Positions 43,177 to 52,296 of a stretch of 64,000 nucleotides of DNA are shown here, one piece after another. A program made the position numbers and the translations under genes. Source of the DNA: G963676655 sp963676655. GTDB lineage: Bacteria; Verrucomicrobiota; Lentisphaeria; Victivallales; Victivallaceae. The stretch is from contig CAXXKX010000001.1 of assembly GCA_963676655.2 (NCBI GenBank), positions 62,001-126,000 on the forward strand, given 5' to 3'. The notes below the pieces were generated by a model, which did no database searches, was not told where the DNA came from, and saw nothing but the letters and a program-made list of their open reading frames with translations. Numbering within the stretch: the first letter of the stretch is position 1; the number at the start of each line of letters is the position of its first letter.

Positions 43177-44350
43177 ATTTCCAAATCTTTGCAATTTCCT
43201 TTGCCAGCATCAGTGAGTAATGAACTTTTCTACAGTGAACAAAACCTCGGTAAAAGGATATTTTTCTTAGTAGTATTACTTCACTTGGGCTAAGAGATAA
43301 CCCTTTTATGATTTGATTGTTGAGGATTGCACATAAATAGCCATCAAGGCATTTCAAACTATTACAGTTAGAAATCTCTTGGTAGTTATACGTGTTTCCT
43401 GCATATAATGTTCCATTTGTATTTTCAATTAAGGGTTTTACGGCTGACAAAAATCTCAAACGAGCGAACAACATACGAAAGCTATGATCTTTTTTGTATT
43501 GAGTAAAGGCTTTAGCGATCCTTGTCTTTATTTTGTTGATTTTTCCTTTTGCTATTTTTACTTCAACGTGATTTTTATAATTTATTATTGATGTTTTGAA
43601 GGAATAGCCCAAAAAATCGAAACTTGCATCATATAGATTAGCTTGATATTGCTTTGAAGTGTTAATTGTTAAGTTATGTCCTGAATTTGATAATATCTCC
43701 GATATCTTATTTGTTATATTTGAAATATGTGATTTGTCATAAAAAATAACAATATCATCTACGTAACGCATGTAATAGAATACTCCTTGAAGTACTTTAA
43801 TTTTTGCGTCAATATTACGAGCTAATAATTCCGATAATGTTGCACTAATACAAATCCCCATTGGTAATCCGTTTTCTCCTTTGGACTTTATGACTTGGTT
43901 TAGTGATTTTAAAATCTGTATCCCTTTATATCCAAGAATCATATCATTCTCGATTTGGTTAATCATCTTGGAAAAATCAATACTGCTGTAAAAAGATGAA
44001 ATATCCAGTTTTAATATGTGAAAATCTCCACCATCAGTTAGCAAGGTTTTAACTTGTCTGACAATTCTAGAACGATCACTTTGTTTAACCTTATATATGC
44101 GTTTCAAATAATCATTAACTAATTTCAGTGCAATATGGTCAGCTTTTGTTTTAGCTTGATACAATGTACAGTAAGGCCGATTCTGTACAGTAACATCATG
44201 AATTTTGTAATCATCGGCATTTATTGTATCAGATAAGTTTTTTAAGCTCAACTCTTTATCTGTGTTATCTCTCCAAAGTCGCCATCTCACAATATCATCT
44301 TTATTTACAATATGACTAATTGTATGAGGTGAAAAATCCTGTTTTAACAT
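43169..44350 (-). CDS. drt3a: Drt3a-like antiviral reverse transcriptase
   Basis: The 393-aa RT has motif A HILKLDISSFYSSID (Asp116), motif B GLPMGICISATLSELLARNID (about 161-181) and the catalytic YVDD (196-199), with an extension of about 170 residues downstream. AAGGATG lies 6 bp before ATG 44350. It is translationally coupled to the larger RT gene. By architecture it is the UG3-type partner of a DRT3 system; the reported Drt3a reverse transcribes an ACACAC element of the cognate ncRNA. The ncRNA candidate lies 3' of drt3b. No integrase, maturase or endonuclase domain suggesting a group II intron is visible. Confidence 0.78.
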   Translation of the reverse strand: MLKQDFSPHTISHIVNKDDIVRWRLWRDNTDKELSLKNLSDTINADDYKIHDVTVQNRPYCTLYQAKTKADHIALKLVNDYLKRIYKVKQSDRSRIVRQVKTLLTDGGDFHILKLDISSFYSSIDFSKMINQIENDMILGYKGIQILKSLNQVIKSKGENGLPMGICISATLSELLARNIDAKIKVLQGVFYYMRYVDDIVIFYDKSHISNITNKISEILSNSGHNLTINTSKQYQANLYDASFDFLGYSFKTSIINYKNHVEVKIAKGKINKIKTRIAKAFTQYKKDHSFRMLFARLRFLSAVKPLIENTNGTLYAGNTYNYQEISNCNSLKCLDGYLCAILNNQIIKGLSLSPSEVILLRKISFYRGFVHCRKVHYSLMLAKEIAKIWKYD

Positions 44351-44659
44351 TGTTTCATCCTTACATCAATTATCCCTTGTCGTCAAATATTTACAAGGGC
44401 AGGAAACCACACAATAAAACAAGCAACATCATGCAAAGTGTAGTTCAATCTAACCCGTTACTACATCACCCTGAAATATAATAAGACTGCAATGGCCAAT
44501 TTTCAAGCAGGAAACGTTATTTCTATATGGTAATATTTAAATTATTTGTCACATTTTGGACGAGGGTATAAATTAACACTGGTAATATTGATAATAATAT
44601 CAGGCATTGTAAGGAAAGACCGGGATGCCATTACACCCCGGCGATTGAGGGAAATAGTT
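44351..44659. other. Promoter region of the RT pair
   Basis: No gene is supported. It contains a 7-bp inverted repeat CCCTTGT/ACAAGGG (44374-44399) close to the drt3a ribosome site, and a CCGGG/CCCGG hairpin near 44618-44641 that may end the 44660-44971 gene. Confidence 0.35.
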
Positions 44660-44971
44660 TTATTTTTTTCTGATGAATCTTTTGCGGCTTAGTTGGGGTT
44701 TGCCGGTTTTGCGGCTGTTGTATTTGTGCTTGACTAAGAGCTTGTCTTTGTCGAATATTTTATGTGATATCTTTCGGCCCAGACTTCTTAACATGCCGTT
44801 GGTTACCGGACAGCTTACCTTGAATGCGTAGTAGCGTTTAAACACTTTTACGTATATCAGATCATCGCGGAAGAAATCTTCAACAGCATTGCGGATGGCA
44901 TTGCCATAATTCTTTTTAAGATCAGTTTTTTTGCGATCTTCGGCCTTTACTAAGTGATATTTATATACCAT
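44660..44971 (-). CDS. Small basic protein of unknown function
   Basis: The 103-aa protein is very basic, especially toward the C-terminus (SRKRFIRKK). It has no transmembrane segment and no recognised motif. Being small, basic and near the primase gene suggests a nucleic-acid-binding cargo or satellite protein, but this is context only. AGGAGA precedes ATG 44971. Confidence 0.5.
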   Translation of the reverse strand: MVYKYHLVKAEDRKKTDLKKNYGNAIRNAVEDFFRDDLIYVKVFKRYYAFKVSCPVTNGMLRSLGRKISHKIFDKDKLLVKHKYNSRKTGKPQLSRKRFIRKK

Positions 44972-45145
44972 TTGTATTCTCCTGGTTGAAGGCCGGGACG
45001 AGATTTTTTTCGCCCCGGCAGATTATATGCGGTCATGCATATTTTTATATTGCTTTATGAACTTCGACTTAAGTTCAATAACCGCGATTTATTAACATGA
45101 ATATTTATGTAACAATGCTTATTGGATTATTCTATTCCTCGGGGA

Positions 45146-47311
45146 TTAGGGTAACCTTGAGGCTTTGACGTTGACCGGTTTGGTATCAGCAGGAGCTTCC
45201 CAGATATCAGAATCTGATTTATAGTAATTCTGGAAGGCTTCGCGACACTTGGACAAACCGGCAAAAGAATATGACCTCTTTCTCGTATTGCCGAATGATT
45301 GCCTGTTGTCACTCATGCAGTGGTCCGGAAATATTTTATGCAGTTGCTTCCCAAAAGTCATTTTAGTAAGATCCACATTAAGGTTATTCGCGTCCGCCCA
45401 TTCGGAATATTGAAAGAACAGGTTATCTTTCATGACCTTATTGGCCCATTGCTCGGGGGAATCCAACCAGTAATAAAGCCACTGTGTGAAGCTGTCAGCC
45501 GTGTCCATGATCATTTCAAATTTCTTTTTCCCAAGCGGAATTTTCCGGACATTGAAAGCCGTTAAATCAATATCCATCAGGAGGAACATCAACGCTTCAT
45601 AGCCGCCATTTTCCATTTCCTGAATTAACGCGTGAAAAAAGTCATAATCCTGCTGTCTTTCATTGCTGACCGGCAGCGGCAAAAAACGCCTGTCCTGGGC
45701 ATGCAGGATGAACGGGGTATCGTCATTGCTTGCCAATATCAAACGCATAAAATTATCCGATAGAGAGATATCAATTCCTTTGCGTTCAATCGGAATGACT
45801 TTTTCTGTGATCATAGCGTTAAGGAGCGTTGTCTTTTTGTTGGCCATGTCAAATTCATCAGCGAAAACTAACAGGCGGTTTTGCAGGTGACCTGAAAATT
45901 TCCCGGAAAGCTGGTGTGCATTGGTGAGTTTACAGAAATAGGGACCGACCAATTCACCCAGTATCGAGGCAAACATACTTTTACCAGTCCCTGGAGCTCC
46001 TGTCAATAACAGTGCAATTTCCGGTAATTCTTCCGGCTTTTGAAAGAGATGAGCCATCCATCTGATAACATAGTCATAAACGACATTGTCTCTCGCGCAA
46101 ATAATATCTCTGACATGTTCCAGATATGTTGAACAATTACCGCGACGGGGAAGCCGTGGCCAGCCATGGAATGTATTGTAAACATTGTCGGATATCTGTT
46201 GTCCGGGCGCAAAACTGGTTTTATCGTACCCTCTCCGTTCAGGACAATTTATCCAGAACCGTGAAGCAGTAGTCTTTTTATCTTTCAATTTCCAACTTTG
46301 ATATTTAAGATGAAAATCCGTAGCTCCCAGGAATTTAAGGGATTCGACTCCATCCTCGATTTCGATACACGCAATTTTCACTTTATTCTCAACTCTGACA
46401 ATGAAATGATAATGATTCATGTATTTGATAATATCTTTTTCGTTTGTTGAAAGAATAAGTCCATCGATGTCTTCATTGGAATGGGGTTGAGATTTTTTGG
46501 TTTTATATTTCATATATTTTACACTATCAGGCGCGGCATTTTTGGGATCAATCAGTCCAATCTTCTCATGAATTGCAATATCAACAGTTTCCCTTGTGTA
46601 TGCGGCCCCGAACTCGTTCAATTCATCCAGCCAATCGGTTTTACTGTTGAAAGGAACGAGGATATAGACTGAAATATCGTTGATACAAAGACGCCAGGCA
46701 AGTTCATTAGCCGCATCCAGTCCGACATTTGTTACGTTCCCGTCATCATTTTCTTTTTTATCGTTATCCGCAAAAATATATATTTTTCTGATATTTTCCG
46801 GTGGCTCGAATGTTTTCATACCATGCGCTGAAAGTGTAGCCCAGACGGATAACTCAGGCTTTATGGCGGATACGGCAAGCGCGGTTTCAATTCCTTCGGC
46901 AATCGCCATAGTGTTACTGTCAATATCCATTAGTTGAACCGCCGCTCCATTATAGGCTTGGGGATATTTAGCGCGGGTAAACTTCTTTGGGGATGGGACA
47001 TCGGCCTTTTTTAAAGTTTCAGGGTCAAGAAAAATTTTGCTATAGCCGACAAGCTCGCCATCCACTCGTTTTATCGGGAAAAACAGCGTCGGATACTTCC
47101 CGGTTTCTTGACCATCTTCGTAATATGCATATTCAGGATGAGTCTTGACACAATCTTCGAGGCAAGTCGGATAACTTTTTATTCCGCGATTGACCAGATA
47201 GTTTGAGACAAGATTGCGGTCGTAATCGGTGATTTTATTGATCCGGTCCATTTCAAATGTGCTTTGATTATTGGAGTTAATTGTCTCTTTAACATCTTCG
47301 GTGACGTTCAA
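45146..47311 (-). CDS. Toprim-DUF5906 primase-helicase, main part (5' part separated by an in-frame stop)
   Basis: The 721-aa frame has a Toprim-like region (MAIAEGIETALAVSA about 130, then IFADNDKK) and a C-terminal superfamily 3-type ATPase. The ATPase has Walker A GAPGTGKSMFASILG (about 440), FADEFDMANKKTTLLNAM and ILASNDDTPF. This is the replication initiator/primase-helicase of P4-like satellites and integrative elements. Its first codon is TTG 47311, with no good ribosome site. The next upstream frame (47315-47602) encodes the zinc-binding N-terminus in the same reading frame, separated only by TAA 47315-47317. It is thus probably a disrupted gene, or needs readthrough. Confidence 0.8.
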   Translation of the reverse strand: MNVTEDVKETINSNNQSTFEMDRINKITDYDRNLVSNYLVNRGIKSYPTCLEDCVKTHPEYAYYEDGQETGKYPTLFFPIKRVDGELVGYSKIFLDPETLKKADVPSPKKFTRAKYPQAYNGAAVQLMDIDSNTMAIAEGIETALAVSAIKPELSVWATLSAHGMKTFEPPENIRKIYIFADNDKKENDDGNVTNVGLDAANELAWRLCINDISVYILVPFNSKTDWLDELNEFGAAYTRETVDIAIHEKIGLIDPKNAAPDSVKYMKYKTKKSQPHSNEDIDGLILSTNEKDIIKYMNHYHFIVRVENKVKIACIEIEDGVESLKFLGATDFHLKYQSWKLKDKKTTASRFWINCPERRGYDKTSFAPGQQISDNVYNTFHGWPRLPRRGNCSTYLEHVRDIICARDNVVYDYVIRWMAHLFQKPEELPEIALLLTGAPGTGKSMFASILGELVGPYFCKLTNAHQLSGKFSGHLQNRLLVFADEFDMANKKTTLLNAMITEKVIPIERKGIDISLSDNFMRLILASNDDTPFILHAQDRRFLPLPVSNERQQDYDFFHALIQEMENGGYEALMFLLMDIDLTAFNVRKIPLGKKKFEMIMDTADSFTQWLYYWLDSPEQWANKVMKDNLFFQYSEWADANNLNVDLTKMTFGKQLHKIFPDHCMSDNRQSFGNTRKRSYSFAGLSKCREAFQNYYKSDSDIWEAPADTKPVNVKASRLP

Positions 47312-47314
47312 ATA

Positions 47315-47602
47315 TTACGCAATTCGGTTTAGAGACTCTTTAAAGTCCCAGCCATTGGTCTCTTCCAATAGACGATACGGATTGAAAGAACCACAGGTGT
47401 TGCATATTGCCATGCCTGTTGTTTCGGCATCATTATGGAACCTAAACCCGTCTTTTCCGCCATGGAAAGGACAGGGGACGTGTCCCGGAAAATTATCTGC
47501 CGCGTCTTCCAGTACTGGTGCAAGTTCGCTCAAAATTTGGAGCCATTTGCCCTCTGCGTGTGCTTCGAGTTTTTCCTGATTGATGAATGAATTAGTCTTC
47601 AT
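47315..47602 (-). CDS. Zinc-binding N-terminal domain of the primase-helicase
   Basis: The 95-aa frame has the primase zinc-ribbon pattern CPFHGGKDGFRFH ... AICNTCG (Cys-x2-His and Cys-x2-Cys), like the P4 alpha N-terminal domain. AAGGAAA lies upstream of ATG 47602. It ends in TAA at 47315-47317, then the same frame continues (TAT, TTG) into the Toprim part. The natural product is likely one protein of about 818 aa. A single point mutation is the simplest cause; sequencing error must be excluded. Confidence 0.75.
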   Translation of the reverse strand: MKTNSFINQEKLEAHAEGKWLQILSELAPVLEDAADNFPGHVPCPFHGGKDGFRFHNDAETTGMAICNTCGSFNPYRLLEETNGWDFKESLNRIA

Positions 47603-47657
47603 TTTGGATTTCCTTTCTTTGATTTTCGATTAATCTTTTAGCATTGATTGTTGAATG

Positions 47658-47680
47658 CCTGGACTGCCCGGGTTGCCTGG
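47658..47680. repeat. Island-specific short repeat, copy 1
   Basis: CCTGGACTGCCCGGGTTGCC is followed by TGG. Related copies occur at 49421-49443, and in opposite orientation at 53691-53708 and 58660-58684. All are in gaps between island genes. Confidence 0.35.
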
Positions 47681-47725
47681 TCTTCAGCGATCTTTTGCTG
47701 TTCTGGTATCTAAGATAAATCAAGG

Positions 47726-47748
47726 GGTGGAACATCTTGTGTCACACC
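47726..47748. promoter_or_regulatory. 23-bp WYL-regulator-type operator, copy 1
   Basis: GGTGGAACA ... TGTCACACC form an imperfect inverted repeat of 23 bp between the divergent primase and 47908 genes. It matches four other sites in the island (51900, 54879, 55922, 57502). Confidence 0.5.
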
Positions 47749-47907
47749 GGTGAATTTGCCCGGGCAATTTTCTGAAAAAATGAAGAATTCCTACAGAGAA
47801 TGCCTGCCGTAACAAAATATATTTCAAACCAATATTAATCTTATGATAATATCTTTTCGGAGATAGAGTCAATGGAGGGATTAAATTATTCATTTACAGG
47901 AGGAAGT

Positions 47908-48267
47908 ATGAAGAAAATTATTACAGAAACAGACTTGAGCTTCATCAAGTCAGAACAAGTCAAACATGTTGCAGAATCAGAATATAAGCGGCTGTTAGAT
48001 ATTTTTCAAAGTCCGGGCAGTCCATACAACCCGGGCAACGATGGCTATATTCTTGTTTTGGATGAGTCAGATACTGAAAATGAAATCAAACAATCTTTCG
48101 GCGTGAATTTTCAGGATATTCTTTGGGAAGGGGTTCATAAGGTCAATGATTGTTTTGTTGGAGTTGTTATGTTCAACAATCAATTTGGCCTGACAGTCAT
48201 TATCCCGGATATGCTATGGCTTAATCCGCAATGGAGAAAGGAAATTGTCAAACACGTTACACAATAA
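47908..48267 (+). CDS. Small acidic protein, island paralogue family
   Basis: The 119-aa protein from ATG 47908 (AGGAGGAAG upstream) shows GYILVLDESDTENEI followed by NNQFGLTVIIPDML. The same pattern (GYLLVLDANDKVD, DDGFGMVFAIPAENI) occurs in the gene at 49065, so the two are likely paralogues. No known family is recognised. An operator-like 23-bp repeat lies about 160 bp upstream. Confidence 0.55.
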   Translation: MKKIITETDLSFIKSEQVKHVAESEYKRLLDIFQSPGSPYNPGNDGYILVLDESDTENEIKQSFGVNFQDILWEGVHKVNDCFVGVVMFNNQFGLTVIIPDMLWLNPQWRKEIVKHVTQ

Positions 48268-48282
48268 AAAGAAAGGCCGGTC

Positions 48283-48636
48283 ATGATTATCGATCAAAAC
48301 AAATACGCAAAGGAATACGACGAGAAAAAATTTTGGAACAAGCTGGTAAAGATGCCAAAGGCGGTAGGCAGAGAAGTCATATTCAAGGCGATTGTATTAT
48401 TCGTAATTCTCAGCAGTAAGGAAACGCCGCTTTGGGTTAAAATATTAGTCATTGCCGCGTTGGGATATTTCGTTTGTCCGGTTGATATGGTTCCAGACGT
48501 GGTTCCGTTTGTCGGATATCTTGATGACTTGGGAGTATTTACCTTACTTATGGGAGAAATCGCTGCGTTCAATACAACGGAAGTCAAAAAGAAAGCCAGG
48601 CAGATTGAACGTAATATGTATGCAGGGAAAAAGTAA
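48283..48636 (+). CDS. YkvA/DUF1232 family membrane protein
   Basis: The 117-aa protein has the DUF1232 core ALGYFVCPVDMVPDVVPFVGYLDDLGV (about 66-92) within a hydrophobic region (about 35-95). The family occurs in many bacteria and mobile elements with no assigned reaction. AAGG precedes ATG 48283, 15 bp after the preceding stop. It is part of the cargo operon 47908-49415. Confidence 0.8.
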   Translation: MIIDQNKYAKEYDEKKFWNKLVKMPKAVGREVIFKAIVLFVILSSKETPLWVKILVIAALGYFVCPVDMVPDVVPFVGYLDDLGVFTLLMGEIAAFNTTEVKKKARQIERNMYAGKK

Positions 48637-48652
48637 AAAGGAAAAGTGTAAT

Positions 48653-49063
48653 ATGCAAAAGGAACAAATAAAAATAACCGTTGAAGGTTTTAAAATCAGT
48701 AATATGCTGGCTGAAATTATCTGTCAAGAAATCAATCATTCAGAGCAAACAGATTGGCGTTATGTGGTCTTGAATTTCCGTGATCCTGATTACAGTGCTC
48801 AATTGGGTGGATTTCATCCGGTTGAGATATTTATTGACTGTGATGGAATAATCAAATACATAACGGACTTCAGTTTTTTCGGTCCGCTTGACATGGCAGA
48901 ATTAGGCAAGGATATTGATTTTGACTTTGGCAGCAATGCGTATTTATCATGCGGCTATCCAATTTCAATTTCTGAAGGCAGAGGACTATACCGGTTGTGG
49001 GAAGGCAATTTTTGCGAGTACTACAAGATGGGTGTTTACAATGTCAGTAAGGAGTTTAACTGA
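48653..49063 (+). CDS. DUF2787 family protein
   Basis: The 136-aa protein from ATG 48653 has GFHPVEIFIDCDGIIKYITDFSFFG and GRGLYRLWEGNFCEYYKMGVYNV, the conserved DUF2787 pattern. This family is frequent in integrative and conjugative elements; its role is unknown. AAAAGG lies upstream. It is followed by 49065 after 1 bp, so the genes are coupled. Confidence 0.75.
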   Translation: MQKEQIKITVEGFKISNMLAEIICQEINHSEQTDWRYVVLNFRDPDYSAQLGGFHPVEIFIDCDGIIKYITDFSFFGPLDMAELGKDIDFDFGSNAYLSCGYPISISEGRGLYRLWEGNFCEYYKMGVYNVSKEFN

Positions 49064-49064
49064 T

Positions 49065-49415
49065 ATGATTGCGGTAAAATCAACAACTGATTTGGAACAA
49101 TTCCCAGAGCCTTTGGCAAAATGGTTAAAACAGGAAAATCCATATCTGGAAGATGAATTATGGGACCAGTCTGCCGGTTATCTGCTGGTTTTGGATGCAA
49201 ACGACAAAGTTGATAGTCTTGTAACCGGGATTGATGCGTTGGCTGACTTGAATGAAATAGATTGCTGGGAATGGGCTGATTTCAACGAAAAACTTCAGTA
49301 TTATTGCTGTTGCGTAATTCTGGATGATGGTTTCGGAATGGTATTTGCCATTCCAGCAGAGAATATCCATCATTTTGAACAACTGAAGGAAAATATTACA
49401 TCAGCGATTTTGTAA
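49065..49415 (+). CDS. Small acidic protein, paralogue of 47908 gene
   Basis: The 116-aa protein from ATG 49065 (AAGGAG 10 bp upstream) shares the GYLLVLDAND ... DDGFGMVFAIPAENI pattern with the gene at 47908. The two genes bracket the DUF1232 and DUF2787 genes. No function is known. An in-frame ATG at 49041 is a less likely start. Confidence 0.55.
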   Translation: MIAVKSTTDLEQFPEPLAKWLKQENPYLEDELWDQSAGYLLVLDANDKVDSLVTGIDALADLNEIDCWEWADFNEKLQYYCCCVILDDGFGMVFAIPAENIHHFEQLKENITSAIL

Positions 49416-49420
49416 AATCC

Positions 49421-49443
49421 CCGGTCTGCCCGGGTTGCCCGGG
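49421..49443. repeat. Island-specific short repeat, copy 2
   Basis: CCGGTCTGCCCGGGTTGCCC is followed by GGG, close to the copy at 47658-47680. It lies in the gap before the integrase gene; 49444-49705 holds no gene I can support. Confidence 0.35.
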
Positions 49444-49705
49444 CGGGCCATGCAGTCAGGGCAAAATCATCATTTGCATATTATTTTCCGTGGCTTTGGT
49501 AATGGGTTTCCGATTGACGGAGACATGGGTATAAGCCATGAAAAATTCTGCCAAAACAAGCCGTTCTCACCGGATGGCAACCGGAATTTATTTCGTTAAA
49601 ATAACATATCATTGTAATCCATCGAATTACGTCTCTTGCCCAAGTTTCTTCAAGTAATACGGGCGTAAAAACTTCACAACAACTTTAACAATAACAGGTG
49701 GTAAA

Positions 49706-50884
49706 ATGTCAAACGAAAATAAATTTCATTTCAACCAGAAAAAACTTGCGGGACTTCCCCCGCATGATACGGATTCACCGTCACGGGAAAAAGAATATTC
49801 CGATTCGGAGGTTACGGGCTTAAAGCTGCTGGTCAGTAAGTCGGGCCGGAAGTTCTTCTACTTTCGATATTGTTTTAATAGGCGAAAACGGGCGGTTAAA
49901 GTGGGAGAGTTTCCAATGATGACGATTAAAGAGGCAAGACAAATTGCCGGGCGGCATCGCAATAACATTAATCTGGGCGTTGATCCGCAAATGCAACCGG
50001 CGGAAACTAAACAGGATATATCGTTTAAGGATTTTACGCTGAACGAATATATACCATTTGCTAAAAACGAGAAGAAAACATGGCATCAGGATTTATTGAA
50101 ACTGCAAAGCAGAGTCTTTAAGCATTTCGGGAAATGTCCAATGTCATCAATAACCAATCGTGATGTCCAAAAATTTATCAGTACCTTGAAAAAAGAGTTG
50201 TCAGCAAGCAGTACTAACCGTTTTCTGGCTCTGCTTTCACGCATGTTCAATCTGGCAGTGCAATGGGAATATATTGAAAACAATCCTTGCAAGGGGATTC
50301 CCAAAGCGAAAGAAAAGTCAAGGGAACGTTTCCTGAAGCTTGAAGAAGTCAAAAAACTGCTTAATGCTCTAAATGATCTTGAACCAGATAAGCCGGTGGC
50401 GGTCAATGCTATCAAACTGTTGCTGTTTACCGGTACTAGACGCAGTGAAGTGCAACAACTTAAATGGGAAAACGTCAATCTGGAAAATCGTTCATTCTTC
50501 TTGCCTGAGACAAAAAACGGTTCATCGCGTACAGTAGTTCTTAATGATTTAGCTGTCGGGATTATCGAGACCATGGAAGAACACCGGCAGAAAGGTAATC
50601 CGTATGTATTTCCCAGTCCGGGAATAAGCGAAAAAGGACATCTTGTCGACCCTCGTAAGATCTTTTTGAAAGCGTTGGTTAAGGCTGGAATTGAAGACTT
50701 CCGAATGCATGACTTACGGCATACTTATGCTTCGATTCTGGTTAACAGCGGTGTCTCTTTATATGAAGTAAAGGAATTGCTTGGACATCGGGATATATCG
50801 GTTACGCAACGTTATTCTCATTTGCAGAATGAGTCTTTGCGTAAAGCAACCGGCAATGTTGCAGATGCAATCAAAAACTTTTAA
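49706..50884 (+). CDS. int: P4-type site-specific tyrosine recombinase (integrase)
   Basis: The 392-aa integrase has an N-terminal arm-binding DUF4102-like domain (GLKLLVSKSGRKFFYFRYCFNRRKR). A SAM-like domain (about 110-200) and a catalytic domain follow. The catalytic residues are Arg245 (TGTRRSE), His335 and Arg338 (HDLRHTYAS), the LGHRD histidine and Tyr370 (QRYSHL). It is complete. P4-type integrases often use tRNA genes, and the island's left border is the tRNA-Gln 3' end, but integrase and tRNA are 10 kb apart. It overlaps the stop of the convergent WYL gene by 4 bp. Confidence 0.93.
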   Translation: MSNENKFHFNQKKLAGLPPHDTDSPSREKEYSDSEVTGLKLLVSKSGRKFFYFRYCFNRRKRAVKVGEFPMMTIKEARQIAGRHRNNINLGVDPQMQPAETKQDISFKDFTLNEYIPFAKNEKKTWHQDLLKLQSRVFKHFGKCPMSSITNRDVQKFISTLKKELSASSTNRFLALLSRMFNLAVQWEYIENNPCKGIPKAKEKSRERFLKLEEVKKLLNALNDLEPDKPVAVNAIKLLLFTGTRRSEVQQLKWENVNLENRSFFLPETKNGSSRTVVLNDLAVGIIETMEEHRQKGNPYVFPSPGISEKGHLVDPRKIFLKALVKAGIEDFRMHDLRHTYASILVNSGVSLYEVKELLGHRDISVTQRYSHLQNESLRKATGNVADAIKNF

Positions 50885-51867
50885 CAGTTAACTTCTGCGG
50901 TTTTCCGACCGGCTTCGTGGATTTTCTTGCGAAGCCAGTCAGGAGCCAATACCTCAATCTTTCCGCCTTCACTTAGAATCCATCGGGTTGCTTCGTGTTC
51001 TATGGCTGGAGCCAATTCTACAAGAAATTTACCGTCAGGACGCTGTTCCATGGTAAATTTCTTCATTTTTTGTTGTTCATAAAGGTAATAACCGATGCTT
51101 GAATCACAGAGAACTTTAATACCTTCGATGCGGGGATAATTGAACAATCCGTCTTTTTTCGTTCTGGCAATCAGTTTTTTGTCAATTCTGAAATATTTAC
51201 CGGATAATTCAACTGCTGTCATACGTTGGATAGCGAAAACCAGTTCACGCATATCAGGCAGATTAATACCTTTTGTATACCAAATGCCGTTGTGGAAGGA
51301 TATTAAGTGCGGTTCAAAATAACGTTCGGAAACAGGACCGTTGGGTTTGTGATACTTGAAGCGAATCGCTTCCTGTTTGCGCTAGCCGTCAATAACTGCC
51401 TTGAATACTTCCGGTTCGACATCTGATTTTATTCCGGACGCAACCATTAGGGATTGAATGAATGCCGTATCGAGGAATTCAGAGTTATTGGTTGCAAGTT
51501 GCTGGTCAACCGAATCACGAATCATCTTTTTCAATGGAGACGGGGTAATGTCGTCAGCGATTCTGGCTCCAAGTATTGACGAGGTAATCAAGTCATCGCA
51601 AAGCTGTGGACAGTTAAAATCCCAGGCATTGTTGGTAAGGTAATATCCGTTATTTCCAGGATCGAATTTAATCGGGGCATGAAAATCTTCTTTCAAGGAT
51701 TCTATGTCCCGCAGGATTGTACGCCTGGTGCAGGCAATATTGATATTTTCCTCAAGATCGGCACGACGGAAGCGTTCTTGTAAGGTATTGCAGTTCGGGT
51801 AGTTGTTATGTTTTAATTCTGAAACAATCTTGCATAAACGAAATACCTGCTTCTTGTTGATCGGCAT
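50881..51867 (-). pseudogene. WYL-domain transcriptional regulator broken by a TGG-to-TAG change
   Basis: From ATG 51867 the frame encodes a helix-turn-helix (about 5-60, RRADLEENINIACTRRTILRDIESL), but stops at TAG 51382-51384. The same frame continues with the WYL core (RYFEPHLISFHNGIWYTKG) and the C-terminal domain to 50881. The intact paralogue at 54901-55887 reads DGWRKREA where this gene reads DG-stop-RKQEA, so the stop replaces a tryptophan codon. It is probably a recent pseudogene, or a truncated 161-aa DNA-binding protein. GGGAG lies upstream of the ATG. Confidence 0.85.
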
Positions 51868-51899
51868 GATTACTCCCAAATATTATTTCCTGTGACAAT

Positions 51900-51922
51900 G
51901 GTGTGAAGTAAAATGTCACACC
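51900..51922. promoter_or_regulatory. 23-bp WYL-regulator-type operator, copy 2
   Basis: GGTGTGAAG ... TGTCACACC is an inverted repeat of 23 bp, 33 bp upstream of the broken WYL gene start. It is the same type as the sites at 47726, 54879, 55922 and 57502. Confidence 0.55.
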
Positions 51923-52165
51923 TTGACTAATATATTACCATTAAAAATTAAAACAAATAAAGAAAACTTGATTCCCTGCTGTATTTTGCCGGAGGTGCGC
52001 CAATCCTCAGAAAAATATTGCGGACAGTGCTTTTAATTTGCATGTGGCAAAAGTTGTGCTATTCTTATTCTGATTTATCGTTTTTAACTAATCGGGAGAA
52101 TAGTCTTTAACTAAGAAAAAATGTAAATTACAAGTATTTCATTAAGTTGTTTCCACGCCAGAAAA

Positions 52166-52296
52166 CGCCAATATCTTATTGTGGACAAAACAACGCTTAT
52201 ATGGATTGCGTTCATTTATGGACGTACTCTGTTCGCATGTTTTGTCCGGGTGTATTGGCGTACCTCTGGCGGGATGCAGCAGGGTACGTCTTTTTT
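52166..52296 (+). promoter_or_regulatory. Structured leader with alternative hairpins before the 52411 gene
   Basis: CGCCAATA (52166-52173) pairs with TATTGGCG (52253-52260), and GGACAAAACA (52183-52192) pairs with TGTTTTGTCC (52238-52247). A competing pair GACGTAC (52221-52227) and GTACGTC (52284-52290) is followed by TTTTTT (52291-52296). This resembles an attenuator or structured RNA. The rest of the 51923-52410 gap holds no gene. Confidence 0.4.

Noticed and set aside
41126..44350. Retron or group II intron interpretation of the RTs
   Set aside because: There are two distinct adjacent RTs, no msr-msd-like branching G/retron arrangement recognised, and no maturase or intron boundaries; DRT3 explains the pair and the AC-rich hairpin better.
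45146..51867. Stop-codon recoding in the island
   Set aside because: The two internal stops are different (TAA in the primase, TAG in the WYL gene), and other island genes use both normally; mutation is simpler.
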